A stretch of 64,000 nucleotides of DNA from Voacanga thouarsii (taxonomy: Eukaryota > Streptophyta > Magnoliopsida > Gentianales > Apocynaceae), in contig JANUWF010001050.1 of the NCBI GenBank assembly GCA_026120185.1, positions 1,059,001 through 1,123,000 of the forward strand, read 5' to 3'. Numbering within the stretch: the first letter of the stretch is position 1; every line of letters begins with the position of its first letter. The notes below the pieces were generated by a model. The model was not told where the DNA came from and did no database searches. It saw only the letters and a program-made list of their open reading frames with translations. Positions 52,787-64,000 of the stretch are shown piece by piece. Position numbers and translations under genes: made by a program.

Positions 52787-55511
52787 CATACCCCCACACT
52801 TGAATCTTTACTTATCCTCAAGTAAATACTTAAACAAAGCACTCGAACTAATTTATTTCTTTTCATATTCATGCCATAATTTTTTTTCAACCTTAGATAA
52901 GCAATTGTCATTCATTCAACCCTTTAAAAACCTTTGAAAACTCATATATTAAATCAAATAATCCCAAGGCCATCAAAGTTAAGTTAAACAAGCTTATATC
53001 TAGTACATGAAAATTATTCCACTTCTTAAGCAAAAACATCGATAACATAAATCATACAAGTCAAGTTATTTAACCAATTCAAGCATTATAAACTCAAATT
53101 TACAAAACTCGAGTTAGTGAAATAAGGAAAACACTCCACTCTTTTTTTTTTCTATGACTTTGAGAATTGATAGCCTCAAGTGCATAGATTTCTATTCACT
53201 CATCGTATTGGTCCCCTTTACAGTTATCACTCATCATTTTTTTCTCTAGTAATTTTTGAACATTTTTTTCTTTGCTTTTTCTTACCTTTTTGCCTTCAAG
53301 ATAGCCTCAAGAGAGTGCACCGAATACACTTGCTACTTCTTCCCTTATTGAGCCCCTTTTCAGCTAAAAGTCTTCAACGATCATTAATAAGAGCATTTTT
53401 TTCTTTTCAACTCAATTCTTTTCATCTCATATTTTTTTCAACTCAAATTTTTTCTCATATATTTTTTCAACAAATTTTTTTTTCTTGCATTCCTTATTCA
53501 AAACTCAAAATTAAGCAAATTCTAAATCCATAATACAAGAATTAATCAACAACTCTTCATATATTTCATCATATCATCCATATTCAAACTCAAAGAATAA
53601 AAAAAAAAAAAACTCAAATACCAAAGATAACCAAGGTTAATTTAAATTCTCAAGACCTAGAAAAATCTAACTTAATACATAAGTTTACCTTTTTAATAAA
53701 ATCCTACCATACTGAATGACAAATCTATATCCAAAGTTAAAAAAGAAATCATATCTTCATTATAAACAAATAAACTCAATTTAGCTCCACTTCAAACTTT
53801 CAAATTTTCAAAGAAATTAAATTTTCTTCAAGATGATTTTTTCCAAGATGACAAAATGGTTGTCCAAATTTCAAATTCCAAAGTAACTCAACAATAAGAA
53901 AATATCAAGATAATTGATAAAAATTTGGACCAAGAATATCACCAAACCACCCCTCCACACTTAAATTGGACATTGTCCTCAATGGCAAAAAATAAACACA
54001 ATAAAGCATCTCCAATGAGACCAAAATTGAACAGGGGTAGAAAGTTGAAACAATACTCCCCAAGTGTAGATTAGTTCCAAGATATGAGAAGTTCATTCTT
54101 CAAGAAGTTGGAAGAATTATTGCTAGCGAAATTCAACCTAAAATAGAAAGATGAACACACAAGTAAAAGCATAAAGAGTAATTGAAAAAAAATAAAAATC
54201 AAGGAAAAATAGAAAGTCAAAGCCTTTAAATCCCCCGCGAAGTAGAGCCTCCAAACGGGCCTCCAGATTGTCCAAAAGAACCACGAAATGGACCACCACG
54301 ACCTCCAAATGACTCACGAGGTCCTCCTTGTCTCAACCTTTGCACGTGGTTCTTTTTTCAGTGAAGAAATTTTCCAAACTTTTGATGCTCAAGAAAAGCA
54401 AGGAGAATATCTAAAAGCACAATGTCAACCAACTTCAATCATCACAGCAAAATATCACAACGAGGTTCTCTATTCCAAGATGTCCAGATTGGCAAAAATT
54501 CAGAAAAAATACATAGCTCACCTTTAGAAGCAATCACAGACTTAAAATCCAGTCTATGCATTTTTGCCTCAAAGATTTGTCCATGTCTAGGAAATTTTGC
54601 CTCAAAACACATATACACAATGCCTAGAAATTCAAGAGGATAAAATCGAGAAAATTTTGCACCACTATGTTCCCCAACATGTGAGCTCTAAAAAAAAAAA
54701 TTTAATTCATGGGGGATAATGTATTGAAGAAAGGGAAAACGAAGATGAAGGGAAGGAATAAAAGTATCATTCTAGGGGAATAGATAAAAAAATAAAATAA
54801 AAGAAGAAAGAAAAATAGAAGAACAAGACAAATAAGAGAAACAAACAAGAAAATCAAAGAAAAAGGAAACAAGAAGAAAAAGACAAAATAAGAAAAATTT
54901 GGGAAGAAAAGAAAAAGGGTAAGGGAACAAACGAAAAAGGACAAAAAGAAAAAGAGAAGATTTTGTTGTTGTTGTTGTTGTTTTTTTTTTTTTTTTTTGC
55001 TATTGGGCAATTTCCTAATTGAATGCATGACCACACTACATTTAAAACAAGAATTCCTAAATTAATTATTAAACTACAATTATAAATTATAAATAAATAA
55101 TAAAATAAATTCAGTCTGTCTAAAATATCGTGTCAGCACAAGTCTAAACCTGAAAATAAAAAGAGTTAGTATTGACTCCAAATTATAGATGTAAAAATCA
55201 ACAATTTAAAAATACCATTATTACACATATTCCACATTAACATTAGGTTAGTAAAATGAAATAACTAAATATACAATAAATACAAACATACAGAGACAAG
55301 TGGGTTATTATGCACATGTATATACCTATTTAAATATTTACAACATATAGTGAAATTAAAATACAATTATACAAACAACAAAATAGGGCACTTACAAGGA
55401 ACGTATATACATATTTACATATTTAACATATACACATGGTTAAACAAAATAGACATATGAAAATATACACATGGTTAAATCAATGAAATCCAAACTTTCA
55501 TGATATTGTTC
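52787..55511 (-). mobile_element. Internal region of a non-autonomous LTR element
   Basis: It lies between a PPT (52787-52799, minus-strand GTGTGGGGGTATG) and a PBS at 55512. I see no protease, RT or integrase in either direction. It is low-complexity, with long A/T and purine runs (54750-54990). A Gly/Arg-rich Gag-tail remnant is the only coding trace, which fits a large retrotransposon derivative mobilised by another element. Confidence 0.6.
54226..54348 (-). pseudogene. RGG-rich Gag tail remnant
   Basis: On the minus strand a short frame reads LRQGGPRESFGGRGGPFRGS and continues with GQSGGPFGG before TAA at 54226. Such Gly/Arg-rich tails occur in Gag-like proteins of plant LTR elements, but also in unrelated RNA-binding proteins. 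No start codon in frame is convincing. Confidence 0.4.
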
Positions 55512-55528
55512 CCTAACAACGGCGCAAA
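55512..55528 (-). other. Primer-binding site, tRNA-Asp-like
   Basis: On the minus strand TTGCGCCGTTGTTAGGG, close to the tRNA-Asp complement TGGCGCCGTTGCCGGGG used by Athila/Tat-type elements. It lies next to LTR A. Confidence 0.65.
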
Positions 55529-55536
55529 AAACTTAA

Positions 55537-57077
55537 TGTGTTTGGATTTGGGTATAAAAATCATATAAAAATAAGCACATTCACAATCAAGTTTAAATTA
55601 AAATATTAACCCCAAATTACACATATAAGCAAGCGTACTCATCATAAAGCATAACATATGATTTAAAACGAGTGTCGATCCTTAAAGAACAAGTATGTAT
55701 TAATTACTTTTCTTTCATTGTCTAACTGACTTAATAAAGTGAAAAAGAATAAAAAGGAAAGTAATAAAATAAAATAAAAGAATATATACATGTCAAGGAT
55801 GGACAATTATGTAATTCAAACTATTATTTTGACAAACATGATCTTAAAGTACCTAATTATTATCATAACTAATCATTCTCTTGGTATCATGAAGGATTAA
55901 GATAGATTCACTTCTTTTCCAATCCATGAAATCACTATCTTTTAGACAAATTAGCATCACTTGTCCTGTCTCAACTAATTCACCCAAAAGATGCATTCAA
56001 CACAATCCTTGATTAAATTTTCATGTCCTGGCAAACTTAAAATATGAAACTAACCAATGAATCCATGTCTGGGCAGACATCAATTAATCTTTAATTACCC
56101 AATTCTTAGCAATTAACTCCTTGTCCAAGCAAGTTAAGAGACAACAAATATGAAATTAACGAATTGAGACCACTATCAACCCCTTTGTCCAAGCAAGTTA
56201 ATGGAAAGAAACAATCAACTAATCTCGTAATTAGCACAAGTGATTAAATACCAAGAATAACAATCAAGTAATCAAAATATCAAAGTAACTCTAAAAATCA
56301 TGAAGACCGAAAATAATGTCAAATTACAATAAAACAATTAATACATCATTGTTCAAGAAAAGAAAACAAAGTTAAAAGAAAGCACTCATAGACAAGCCTC
56401 CTTCTTCTTCCTTCGTGGACCCTCTTGTATAATCCTCATTGATTTGAAGAATTTCTCCTTTAATTTGAGTGATTTTCTATTTTGATCTGCGAATGCTCTC
56501 TTTTGGCTTGTGTTTTTCCTCTATTTATAGGCTTTAGAAGTGCCTAAATCCATCCTTCTAGGGTTTCTGGCCGACTAGAAGTAGAAAAATACTAAAACTC
56601 TGCAAATTGTCAAAAAAACACATGCAAAAATTGAGGCACTGCCTCAGTGGTAGTGCACAGCTGGTGCCTCCTGTCCTGCCTAGGGTTGGCGCTGGTTGTG
56701 GTTTGTTCCTTTGTTTGTTCGCTGATTTTTCTTGATTTTCGTGCCACCTCTTCCAGAGTGCAGCCGGTGCCGCCTCTGAGCTCCTAACCAACGTCGACTG
56801 TATTCTATTCAGCTCCATTTCACTGATTTTTCATCATTTCAAAGTGTGTGTCAATAGCACATGGCCTGCGCCTATTCCCCTGTCCTAGTCGGTGCCACCT
56901 CTACTCTGTTTAGCGACGTTTTTGTCTTATTTTACCCCTAAAATCTGAAATAATGCACAAAATACCTTTCAAGGATAAAATCTCAAATATGAAGGAATAT
57001 GACCAGTTATTGTATAAAATATATCACAAAATAGCCTCAAATAACTAGGAAATATATGACTAATTTAGACCTTATCA
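55537..57077 (-). repeat. LTR A of the non-autonomous element
   Basis: Plus-strand ends TGTGTTTGG... and ...GACCTTATCA. It has a PBS on its left and a polypurine tract on its right (57078-57090, minus-strand ATATGGGGGAATG). It therefore serves as 5' LTR for the left unit and 3' LTR for the right unit. Confidence 0.75.
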
Positions 57078-57618
57078 CATTCCCCCATATTTAGCTCTTT
57101 GCTTGTCCTCAAGCAAAATATCAAAGATAAGTAGAAAAACACAAGTTTTTATAAAGTCACTCAATCAATTTCAAAATAATATCTCCAATACTTTCTTTAT
57201 TCAAGACAACAAAACATATGCTCTTATACCTTTCATAACAAATGCAAAACTTGTGTAAGTGAAGAATGACTAGTAGAACCATCCCAATACTTAACATCAT
57301 TCTCAAACCATTGGGAAGAAGTTAGTTCAAAAGAAATATACATTCTATAAGCTTACTTTTCATACCCTCTCTCTACTAATCCGAGACATATCATGATTCT
57401 ACTTAGGTTAAGTAGGATTTTTAAGCTTGTAATGTAAGGCTAAAGGGTTTGTAATGTAGCTTATCAAGCGAAGGATATAGGAAATCAAATATCAAAGAAG
57501 ATGAGAGTTTGCAAGAAAAGGATAAACAAAATGTACCAATAGATTCCAAACTTTTCTTGCTCTCCTATCCCAAAACCAATTAAAAACCACCCTTAACCTT
57601 GTATTGCAATCGTATCAC
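57078..57618 (-). mobile_element. Short internal region between LTR A and LTR B
   Basis: About 540 bases starting with the same PPT-proximal sequence as the left unit (CTTTGCTTGTCCTCAAGCAAA, compare 52810). No coding sequence. It is much shorter than the left internal region, so one of the two is deleted. Confidence 0.6.
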
Positions 57619-58571
57619 AGTTCCCTATCAAATACCAAATCAAGTTTTGGATTTGGGTAAAAAAATCATATAAAAATAAGCACATTTCTAATTAAATTTA
57701 AATTAAAACGTTAATCCCAAATTACACATATGAGCAAGCGTACTCATCATTAAGCATAGCATAGGGTTTAAAACGAGTGTCGATCCTCAAGGAATAAGTA
57801 TGCATTAATCAATTTTCTTTCATTGTCTAACTGACTCAATAAAGTGAAAAAGAATAAAAAGGAAAATAATAAAATAAAATAATATAATATATACATGTCC
57901 AGGATAGAAAATTATGTAACTAAAACCATTATTTTGACAAACATTATCTTAAAGTACCTAATCATTATCATAACTAATCATTCTCTTGGCATCATGAAAA
58001 ATTAAGATAGATTCACTTCTTTTCTAATCCATGAAATCACTGTCTTCTAGACAAATTAGCATCACATATCCTGCCTCAACTAATTCACCCAAAAGATGCA
58101 TTAAACACAATCCTTGATTAAATTTTCATCTCCTGGCAAACTTAAAACATGAAACTAACCAATGAATCCATGCCCTGGCAGACATCAATTAATCTTTAAT
58201 TACCCAATTCTTAGCAATTAACTCCTTGTCCAAGCAAGTTAAGAGACAACAAATATGAAATTAACGAATTGAGACCACCATCAACCCCTTTGTCCAAGCA
58301 AGTTAATAGAAAAAAAACAATCAACTAATCTCGTAATTAGCACAAGTGATTAAATACCAAGAACAACAATCAATTAATCAAAAGATCAAAGTAACTCTAA
58401 AAATCATGAATACCGAAAACAATGTCAAGTTACAATAAAACAATTAATACATCATTGTTCAAGAAAAGAAAACAAAGTTAGAAGAAAGCACTCATAGACA
58501 AGCCTCCTTCTTCTTTCTTCTTGGACCCTCTTATATAATCCTCCTTGATTTGAAGAATTCCTCATTTAATT
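57619..58571 (-). repeat. LTR B of the non-autonomous element (truncated)
   Basis: Closely matches LTR A from GGATTTGGGTA (57649) to TTTGAAGAATTCCTCATTTAATTT (58571), for example GCAAGCGTACTCATCAT and AAACGAGTGTCGATCCT. It then stops abruptly at the Tat/Ogre integrase remnant. The PBS on its left is more decayed than that of A (TTCCCTATCAAATACC). Confidence 0.8.
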
Positions 58572-58574
58572 TGC

Positions 58575-59380
58575 TGAACCAGAAAAGGTATGGTATCAGG
58601 TATACCGAACTGGAAAAGGATATTCGGCTGAAGAAAGATGATCACGGCAGACTGGGTCACTCTAGTTAGGACCTGTGCCGATACCTACTTTGTAAAGTAA
58701 TCGGTTGCCAAAATGAAGCTGTGCCGTTTGGTTGGCGGTGGGTGAATCTTGTCGATGACGTCTAGAGCCCAACCCCTGAATGGCCATGGCTTGATGATAG
58801 GATGTAAGTCCATGATAAGGGTATGAGTCAATGGGCTGTGCTTTTGACATACCTCACACCCGGTTTCATAAGCTACACAATCCATAGTTATCGAAGACCA
58901 GTAAAATCCATGTCGTTGCAGTATCCATTTCAACTTAGGACCCGCCTGATGAGCACTACATAGGCCCTCATGTACTTCGGCTAACGCTTACGCTGCTTCT
59001 CGCTTGGACAAACATTTCAACAAAACTTTTGTATGACTTCTTCTAAACAAGTCATTCCCAATCAATATGAAGTTCAATGCCTTACGCTTAAGCTCCCATG
59101 AGACCTGGCCCGTAGGCTTCTACATGTATGAGACGATATCGAATCGCTGATTTTCTTCATGCCTCTTTTTCGATATCTGTTGACACATTATCACCCTAAC
59201 TCTTTTCTTGAAACTCGAAGCCATCTTAGCTAAGTCGTTTGCCCCCCGGTTCTCTCCTCGAGGAACATGAGTCAAGATGACTTTCAAGAAGTATTGCAAC
59301 AGCTCTCATACTTCCTGTAACTTATCAGATAACATAGGGTTAGTGCATTTATACTCACCTGAAATTTTCCGGATGACAAC
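58575..59380 (-). pseudogene. Tat/Ogre-type integrase fragment
   Basis: Minus-strand Ty3 integrase. The end of the zinc finger is CEVCQKHSP near 58850. The core begins PFRGWALDVIDKI near 58780 and ATDYFTK near 58690. A TAG follows, and the frame resumes with VTQSAVIIFL and FQFGIPDTI. It ends at about 58589 against LTR B, so the rest of the core, the C-terminus and the 3' LTR are missing. Stops also separate it from the RNase H upstream. Confidence 0.85.
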
Positions 59381-59752
59381 CTAAGAATCCCTTGTTATAT
59401 TGACTATTTGTGCATCCAAAGCCTTTAAGATCCAAAGTCCCAAAATGAGAGCATCATACTCTACCTGATTATTTGAGGTTCCTTTACTCAATTCAAACAA
59501 GATTTTTCCTTGTCGTCCGCCTACAGCCTCTATAACTAAACCGATGCCTGCCTTACTCTGCGTGCTGGATCCATCAAATTCTAACTTCCATGGCTTATGT
59601 GAGATGTACCCTTGTACTTCTTCCTTTTCAGTAATGGACACCTCTACACACAGATGTTCGGCTATAGCTTGACCCTTCATTGCTTTCAAAGGTAAATGAG
59701 TTAAAGAGAAAGCGTGTAACTTAATAGCACATTTTATTAACCATCCTTACAA
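59381..59752 (-). pseudogene. Second RNase H (archaeal-type) of the Tat element
   Basis: The frame has MKAMKGQAIAEHL, then WKLEFDGSSTQSKAGIGLVIE near 59580 and NNQVEYDALILGLWIL near 59465. The D...E pattern of an RNase H fold lies downstream of the regular RT-linked RNase H. This extra domain is characteristic of Tat/Ogre-lineage Ty3 elements. The frame ends at 59381. Confidence 0.82.
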
Positions 59753-61000
59753 TAATGGTCAGTTCAGCAAATGCTTAACGAGATCAATTTTGCACAAGAC
59801 TTGCACTTCTCTAGGTAGCATATAATGTTCTAGCTTTACACATGCGTAATATAAAGACAAATATAGTGTCTCAACAGGGGAATACCTGGTCTCAGTGTCC
59901 GTCAGGTTTCGACTAAGGTAGTAGATTGCCCTTTCTGCCCCTTGTGCATCGTCCTGAGCTAGCAAGCAGCCGATAGACTCTGGAACTGCAAAAATGTACA
60001 ATTTCAAAGGTACCTTATCCCATAAAGGTACCAAAACTGGCAGTCGTGACAAAGCTACTTTGATCTGATCAAATGCCATTTGATGCTTCAGTTGCCAAAC
60101 GAAGTCCAATGATGACTTTAAACGGAGCAAAGAAGAGAACACTTTCTGCTTACCTGCGGCGTTTGCCGGAAAGCCTCGCAGGAAGTTGAATTTCCCTAAG
60201 AAACTTTGGAGCTCCTTTTTTGTTTGCGATGGCTTTGCCTGCAGAATATCCCTTGCTTTGTTTTGATCCAACTCTATCCCTCTTTGATGCACCAAGAATC
60301 CCAGGAAGTTTCTGGTTGAAACTCCGAAGACACATTTGGCCAGATTAATTTTTAACCGGTGCTGACACATTCTAAGGAAAGCCTGATCCAACCACTGTAG
60401 GTGTTGCAAAAAAGTGGATGACTTGACCACTAAGTCGTCAATGTAAACCTCCATGGTTTTGCCAATGAGGTCATGAAAGATGAGGTTCATGGCTTTTTGG
60501 AATGTAGCACCAGCGTTCTTCAATCCGAAAGGTATAACTATCCATTCAAATAGACCAATAGATCCTGAGCAACGAAAAGCTATCTTCCTGGTATCTTCTT
60601 CAGCGATGAATATCTGGTTGCATCTGGAGTATTCGTCTATGAAGCTTAAGAATTGGTTTCCTGCAATGGAGTCTACCAACATATCGGCCATTGACATAGT
60701 GTATTCATCATTTGGGGTGGCAAATTTAGATTTCTAAAGTCAACGCAAACTCGCAGCTGTCCATTCTTTTTAATAATGGCACAATGTTGGATACTGAATC
60801 TGCATATCGGAAGGTACGGATGAAACCAAAACGAAGTAACATCTCAATTTCTTCTTTGATCCTAGGTAAGAGAGCGGGGTTAAAAAGCCGGGTAGGCTAT
60901 TTACGAGGCCTGAATCCTTCTTTGATTGGCAAACAATGCTTTACAATGCCTCTATCTAGTCTTAGCATCTCACGTTAATCCCACGTGAAACAGTCTTTGT
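59753..61000 (-). pseudogene. Tat/Ogre-type reverse transcriptase and RNase H
   Basis: The main 312-codon frame starts within RT. MADMLVDSIAGNQFLSFID contains the first catalytic Asp region, then PFGLKNAGATFQKAMN near 60510 and VYIDDLVVKS near 60430 (intact YxDD). Next are FLGFLVHQRGIELD near 60290 and LQSFLGKFNFLRGF near 60190, the usual thumb/connection. RNase H remnants follow (FAVPESIGCLLAQDD near 59980, YLSRNLTDTETRYSPVE). Upstream, N-terminal RT reads KSKFATPNDEYTM after a stop at about 60735. Several stops make it non-functional. Confidence 0.88.
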
Positions 61001-61355
61001 ACCTGTGAATCAGTACCGTTAGAGCATTTCGCTAATCGAAAGTTAAACACAAGCTTACCTTTGTGGTTCTATTCTCCCCAGGTTCTCTGATATCCACTTC
61101 CGTTAACGGGTTCTGAGCAACGAAACTAGGTGCATGCCGAATGTCAAGGTCCTCTATTTTTGGATATTGACCCCTTCCATTGTGATCTGGTTATGAGCCA
61201 TGGTAAGCTTGGGGTAATGGGTCAAAAGTAGAATGGTAGAACACTGCCTCATTCATGTACACTTCTGCGGAAAAACAGATTGGGATCGACTGGTATCCAT
61301 CCCAAATCAACATCATTTGGTGAAGTGTTGACGAAACGCAATGGTTCACATGAAT

Positions 61356-61720
61356 CTAATCCCTACCTAGTAAGATAGAATACACCAGCTTTGCCGTGAT
61401 TACAAAGAAAATAGTCTTACTAACCTTGGATCCTATGGCCACCTCAAAAGTGATAACTCCTTCTGCCTTGGTAGCCTCCCCGGTGAAATCAAGCATTTGT
61501 ACATTGGTAGGAGTTAGATCATGGTGGTCCTTGCCCAACTGCCTTAAAGTTGCCAATGGCATTACGTTCAACATAGCTCCTCCATCGATGAAAACTCAAA
61601 AGAAAGGTCTTCCATTGATGTGTGCCTTAATGTATAGCGGTTTGAGGTGATTCGAATGTTCTGTCATAGGAATCAGAAAGAACATCCCTTATGATGGCAC
61701 TTTAAATTCGATAAGCTCAA
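61356..61720 (-). pseudogene. Tat/Ogre-type aspartic protease region
   Basis: The minus-strand frame to 61356 reads MLNVMPLATLRQLGKDHHDL near 61574, continuing with MLDFTGEATKAEGVI and YSILLGRD. This is the flap and C-terminal part of a retroviral-type protease. The catalytic D-S/T-G lies just upstream, near 61590, next to a stop. The region is degenerate. Confidence 0.7.
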
Positions 61721-64000
61721 TGGTCGCTTTTTCCGTTGCATAGTAATCTTCTTCTACTGTTTCTTGCTCGGCCTTCGCTCGGAATTGTGACGGAAGAATG
61801 CTGAGCATATTCTGACTCGTGGAAACACATACCTATTTCTCCGACCATTCTTCCAACGCTTGTTTCTGCTGAGCCCGTCTTTTTTGTTCCCGTCGTTTTT
61901 GAGTTTTCATGAGCTGGGAATGATGGCCAGAGAAGAACGGCCCTTTGTGAGGTACATGCACTGTAAATTTCTCATCCTTCCTCTGGAAATGGGCTGCGAA
62001 GGTCAGAACTGTGAGTAGAGTGAAAACTGATGGCTGATTGCCAAGCCTTTGGAACGTTGGTTTGTTTTCTTCCATCATCTCGGACTACCTCTTGCTAGGA
62101 TCTCCTAGCTCATGCTCCCTATCTTCCTCACATATCTGCACCATACTTGCCTCTGCTGTTCGGAATGGGTTTGTATCGACTAAAGTTTCCTCTCGTTTGT
62201 CAGCAAATCTTACTCTTCCCTTTTGTAAAGCTTTCTGTATTGTGTTCCTAAAAACTACACAGCTATTAGTATTATGGAAAAATGAATTATGCTACTTACA
62301 GTATTTCTTGCCCTTCAATTCCTCTGGCCCCGGAAGCTTGTGACCAAACGGTAGACGATTCTGCTTATCTTTAACCTTTGATCAAAGATTTGGTCAACCC
62401 TGGATACATCAAATATATATGTGGATAGACCCGTAGGAGAAGCTTCCTCCTTCTCTTTACCAGGCTTCAGAAAATGACAAGTGTAAGATGCAGCTTTTAC
62501 TAATTCTGCTGCCATCACATCTAGCATTTGTTTTTCCTCATTATCGATAATATCATCTACTACCGATATCATGGTTTGTCCTTGAGAAAACTTGACTGAC
62601 CGCCTTTTCTCTTTTTTCTTGATCATTTCTTCTATCCTGACAGCCTGAGACAGCAAACAGGATAGATCAGATAAATCTTGTAGGATGAGGTGCTCTTTGA
62701 GCTGCGGATGCATTCTATTGGTGGATATCCGGGCACACTCCATTTTCGACAATTGGGTGGTGCATTTGGCTTTAGTTTGCCGAAAGCACTTGATGAATTC
62801 TGCGACGCCTTCAGATAATTTTTGCTTAACTGCCAAAAGATCAGTTATAGATACCTCAGGTGCCGATTTAAAGAAACGCTAATGAAAGATTCATTCTATA
62901 TCGGTCAATGAGTGTACGGAACTGGGCGTCAAGTTTGCATACCAAGAAAATGCCACCAATGTTAAAGATAAAGAGAATACATGCAAGTTATGCCAATCAC
63001 TATTCCCGAACTCTCCACATTGCACTGTGAACCTCCCTATATGCTCCATAGTAGACTTGTTATCCTCTCCATAGAATGTGGAGAACTCAAGCAACTTAAA
63101 TCCTCGTGGTAGTACTGCCATGGAGTCTACCCATTCTGGGTACGGCTTTTGATATACTTGTCGATCTTTGGCCTGTCGATGCAATTCCTCTGTTATTGAA
63201 CTGACAACAGCTAATAGCATTGGCTATTGAGTTTGCATAGGGGAACCTACCACAGTAGGTCGAGAACCTTGTTCGGGAAATGAAGCCATCTCAGGATACC
63301 CTGCCCCCCGTATTGGATAAATCGTCGCCGTAACGGGATACGCGGTTGGGACAGTTGCAATATAGCTCTAAGGTCCTCCATATGAAGAGCTAACATTCCT
63401 ATTTGGGGCAGCATTCTGGTTATAGAACATCTGTGCTCCCATCGGCACCTGGATCCCTGTAACCGGATATAGTGGAGTTCTTCCTAGAAAAGGTTTCATA
63501 AGAACCACACTAGGTGCATTTAACCCCGAATTCCCTTGGTGCCCCCCAGGCATCGGCATAGACTGCTCTCGGTGCAATAATTGTACCGACACATAAGAAG
63601 GTGCAACAAAAGATGAGGGGGGAGGATACACACTTACCTGAGATGCCCCCTGAGTATTTTGCCTTTATTCAAAATTATGAAGCTCGTTCTAAAACAAAGG
63701 TCAGAATACTGTGATGAACTATGGAATAAGGCTCTGAATGAGTTTACATGTACACTGCTCCATAGCTTGTTGAATGGCAGTTAGAAAAGTAGGCGTCAAC
63801 TGGGACACCTGGGGAGGAGATGAAGTTTGCACCCCTTGCTGCTCAAGGAGAGTAACTTAGGAGCTCCCGGATGTCGTCATTATAGGATTAAAAGCCCCCT
63901 GTAAAGTTCAAACAGTAGGCGAATCGAATGATTCTGATGAAGGCCCTGAGGATTACTTCGGAGAATTAGCCATAATACGTCCTGAATGCAATTGCATGCA
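61721..64000 (-). pseudogene. Tat/Ogre-type gag and gag-protease linker (runs off window)
   Basis: Pieces on the minus strand: a proline-rich N-terminal part (YPPPSSFVAPSYV near 63630), then the retrotransposon Gag capsid domain (PRGFKLLEFSTFYGEDN near 63110, AFSWYANLTPSSVHSL near 62930). Next are KLSEGVAEFIKCFRQTK near 62810 and LSDLSCLLSQAVRIEEMI near 62650. A basic linker (TQKRREQKRRAQQKQALEEW near 61860) leads to the protease. Multiple stops. The 5' LTR and PBS lie beyond 64000. Confidence 0.8.

Noticed and set aside
53180..53533. F- and S-rich 117-codon frame
   Set aside because: Caused by a T/C-rich stretch in the non-autonomous element; no domain.
54702..55036. Hydrophobic minus-strand frames resembling membrane proteins
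   Set aside because: They are translations of a long purine-rich tract (A/G runs) and are not conserved elsewhere.
55537..58571. Regular repeats as a CRISPR or satellite array
   Set aside because: The repeats are about 1-1.5 kb with TG...CA ends, PBS and PPT, which fit LTRs.

Overview
This window is plant nuclear DNA, most likely from a eudicot. It is AT-rich and gene-poor, and consists mainly of nested LTR retrotransposons. Two inverted copies of a G-type lectin S-receptor-like kinase (S-RLK) gene are embedded in them, both dead. The evidence for a plant is the Copia (Ty1) and Tat/Ogre (Ty3) polyproteins, a CACTA end, S-RLK exons with GT-AG introns, and two exons resembling the plastid protein LIL3. 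I found no bacterial genes, tRNA, rRNA or CRISPR array, and no host gene that looks intact.

Layout. 1-4302: 3' part of a plus-strand Copia element and its long LTR. About 4510-5401: one end of a CACTA transposon, abutting a decayed Copia fragment and its LTR (5402-7325), then the last exon of an S-RLK (copy 1, about 7336-7598). 7893-11650: degenerate minus-strand Copia between two LTR-like repeats. 11651-15750: non-coding AT-rich DNA with TA microsatellites. 15898-21208: S-RLK copy 2 (plus strand), split in its first exon by a 2.1-kb solo LTR with target-site duplication (TSD) GGTCA. It is followed by the first exon of an unrecognised gene (21531-21788). 22277-27939: structurally complete minus-strand Copia with 351-bp LTRs, TSD CTTTG, primer-binding site (PBS) and polypurine tract (PPT).

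29040-35345: minus-strand Sirevirus-like Copia with a coiled-coil Gag and an extra ORF downstream of pol. 35350-40110: plus-strand Copia of the same family as 5402-7325, with a tandem duplication across its PPT/LTR junction. 40134-46328: second, inverted copy of the S-RLK block (copy 3). It carries a small poly(A) retroposon and a roughly 2.9-kb insertion holding fragments of two other genes and a 216-bp (TAA)n tract. 46329-51572: minus-strand Copia inserted in S-RLK copy 3. 51573-58571: three related LTR sequences in a row with nearly non-coding spacers, interpreted as a tandem non-autonomous element with a tRNA-Asp-like PBS. 58575-64000: minus-strand Tat/Ogre-type Ty3 element running off the window.

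The genes do not form a pathway. What the window records is the decay of a receptor-kinase cluster: inverted duplication, repeated insertions, point mutations and recombination. I see no convincing new functional system. The most informative features are the paired empty and filled insertion sites between S-RLK blocks 2 and 3, the gene-fragment-bearing insertion, and the tandem LTR array.
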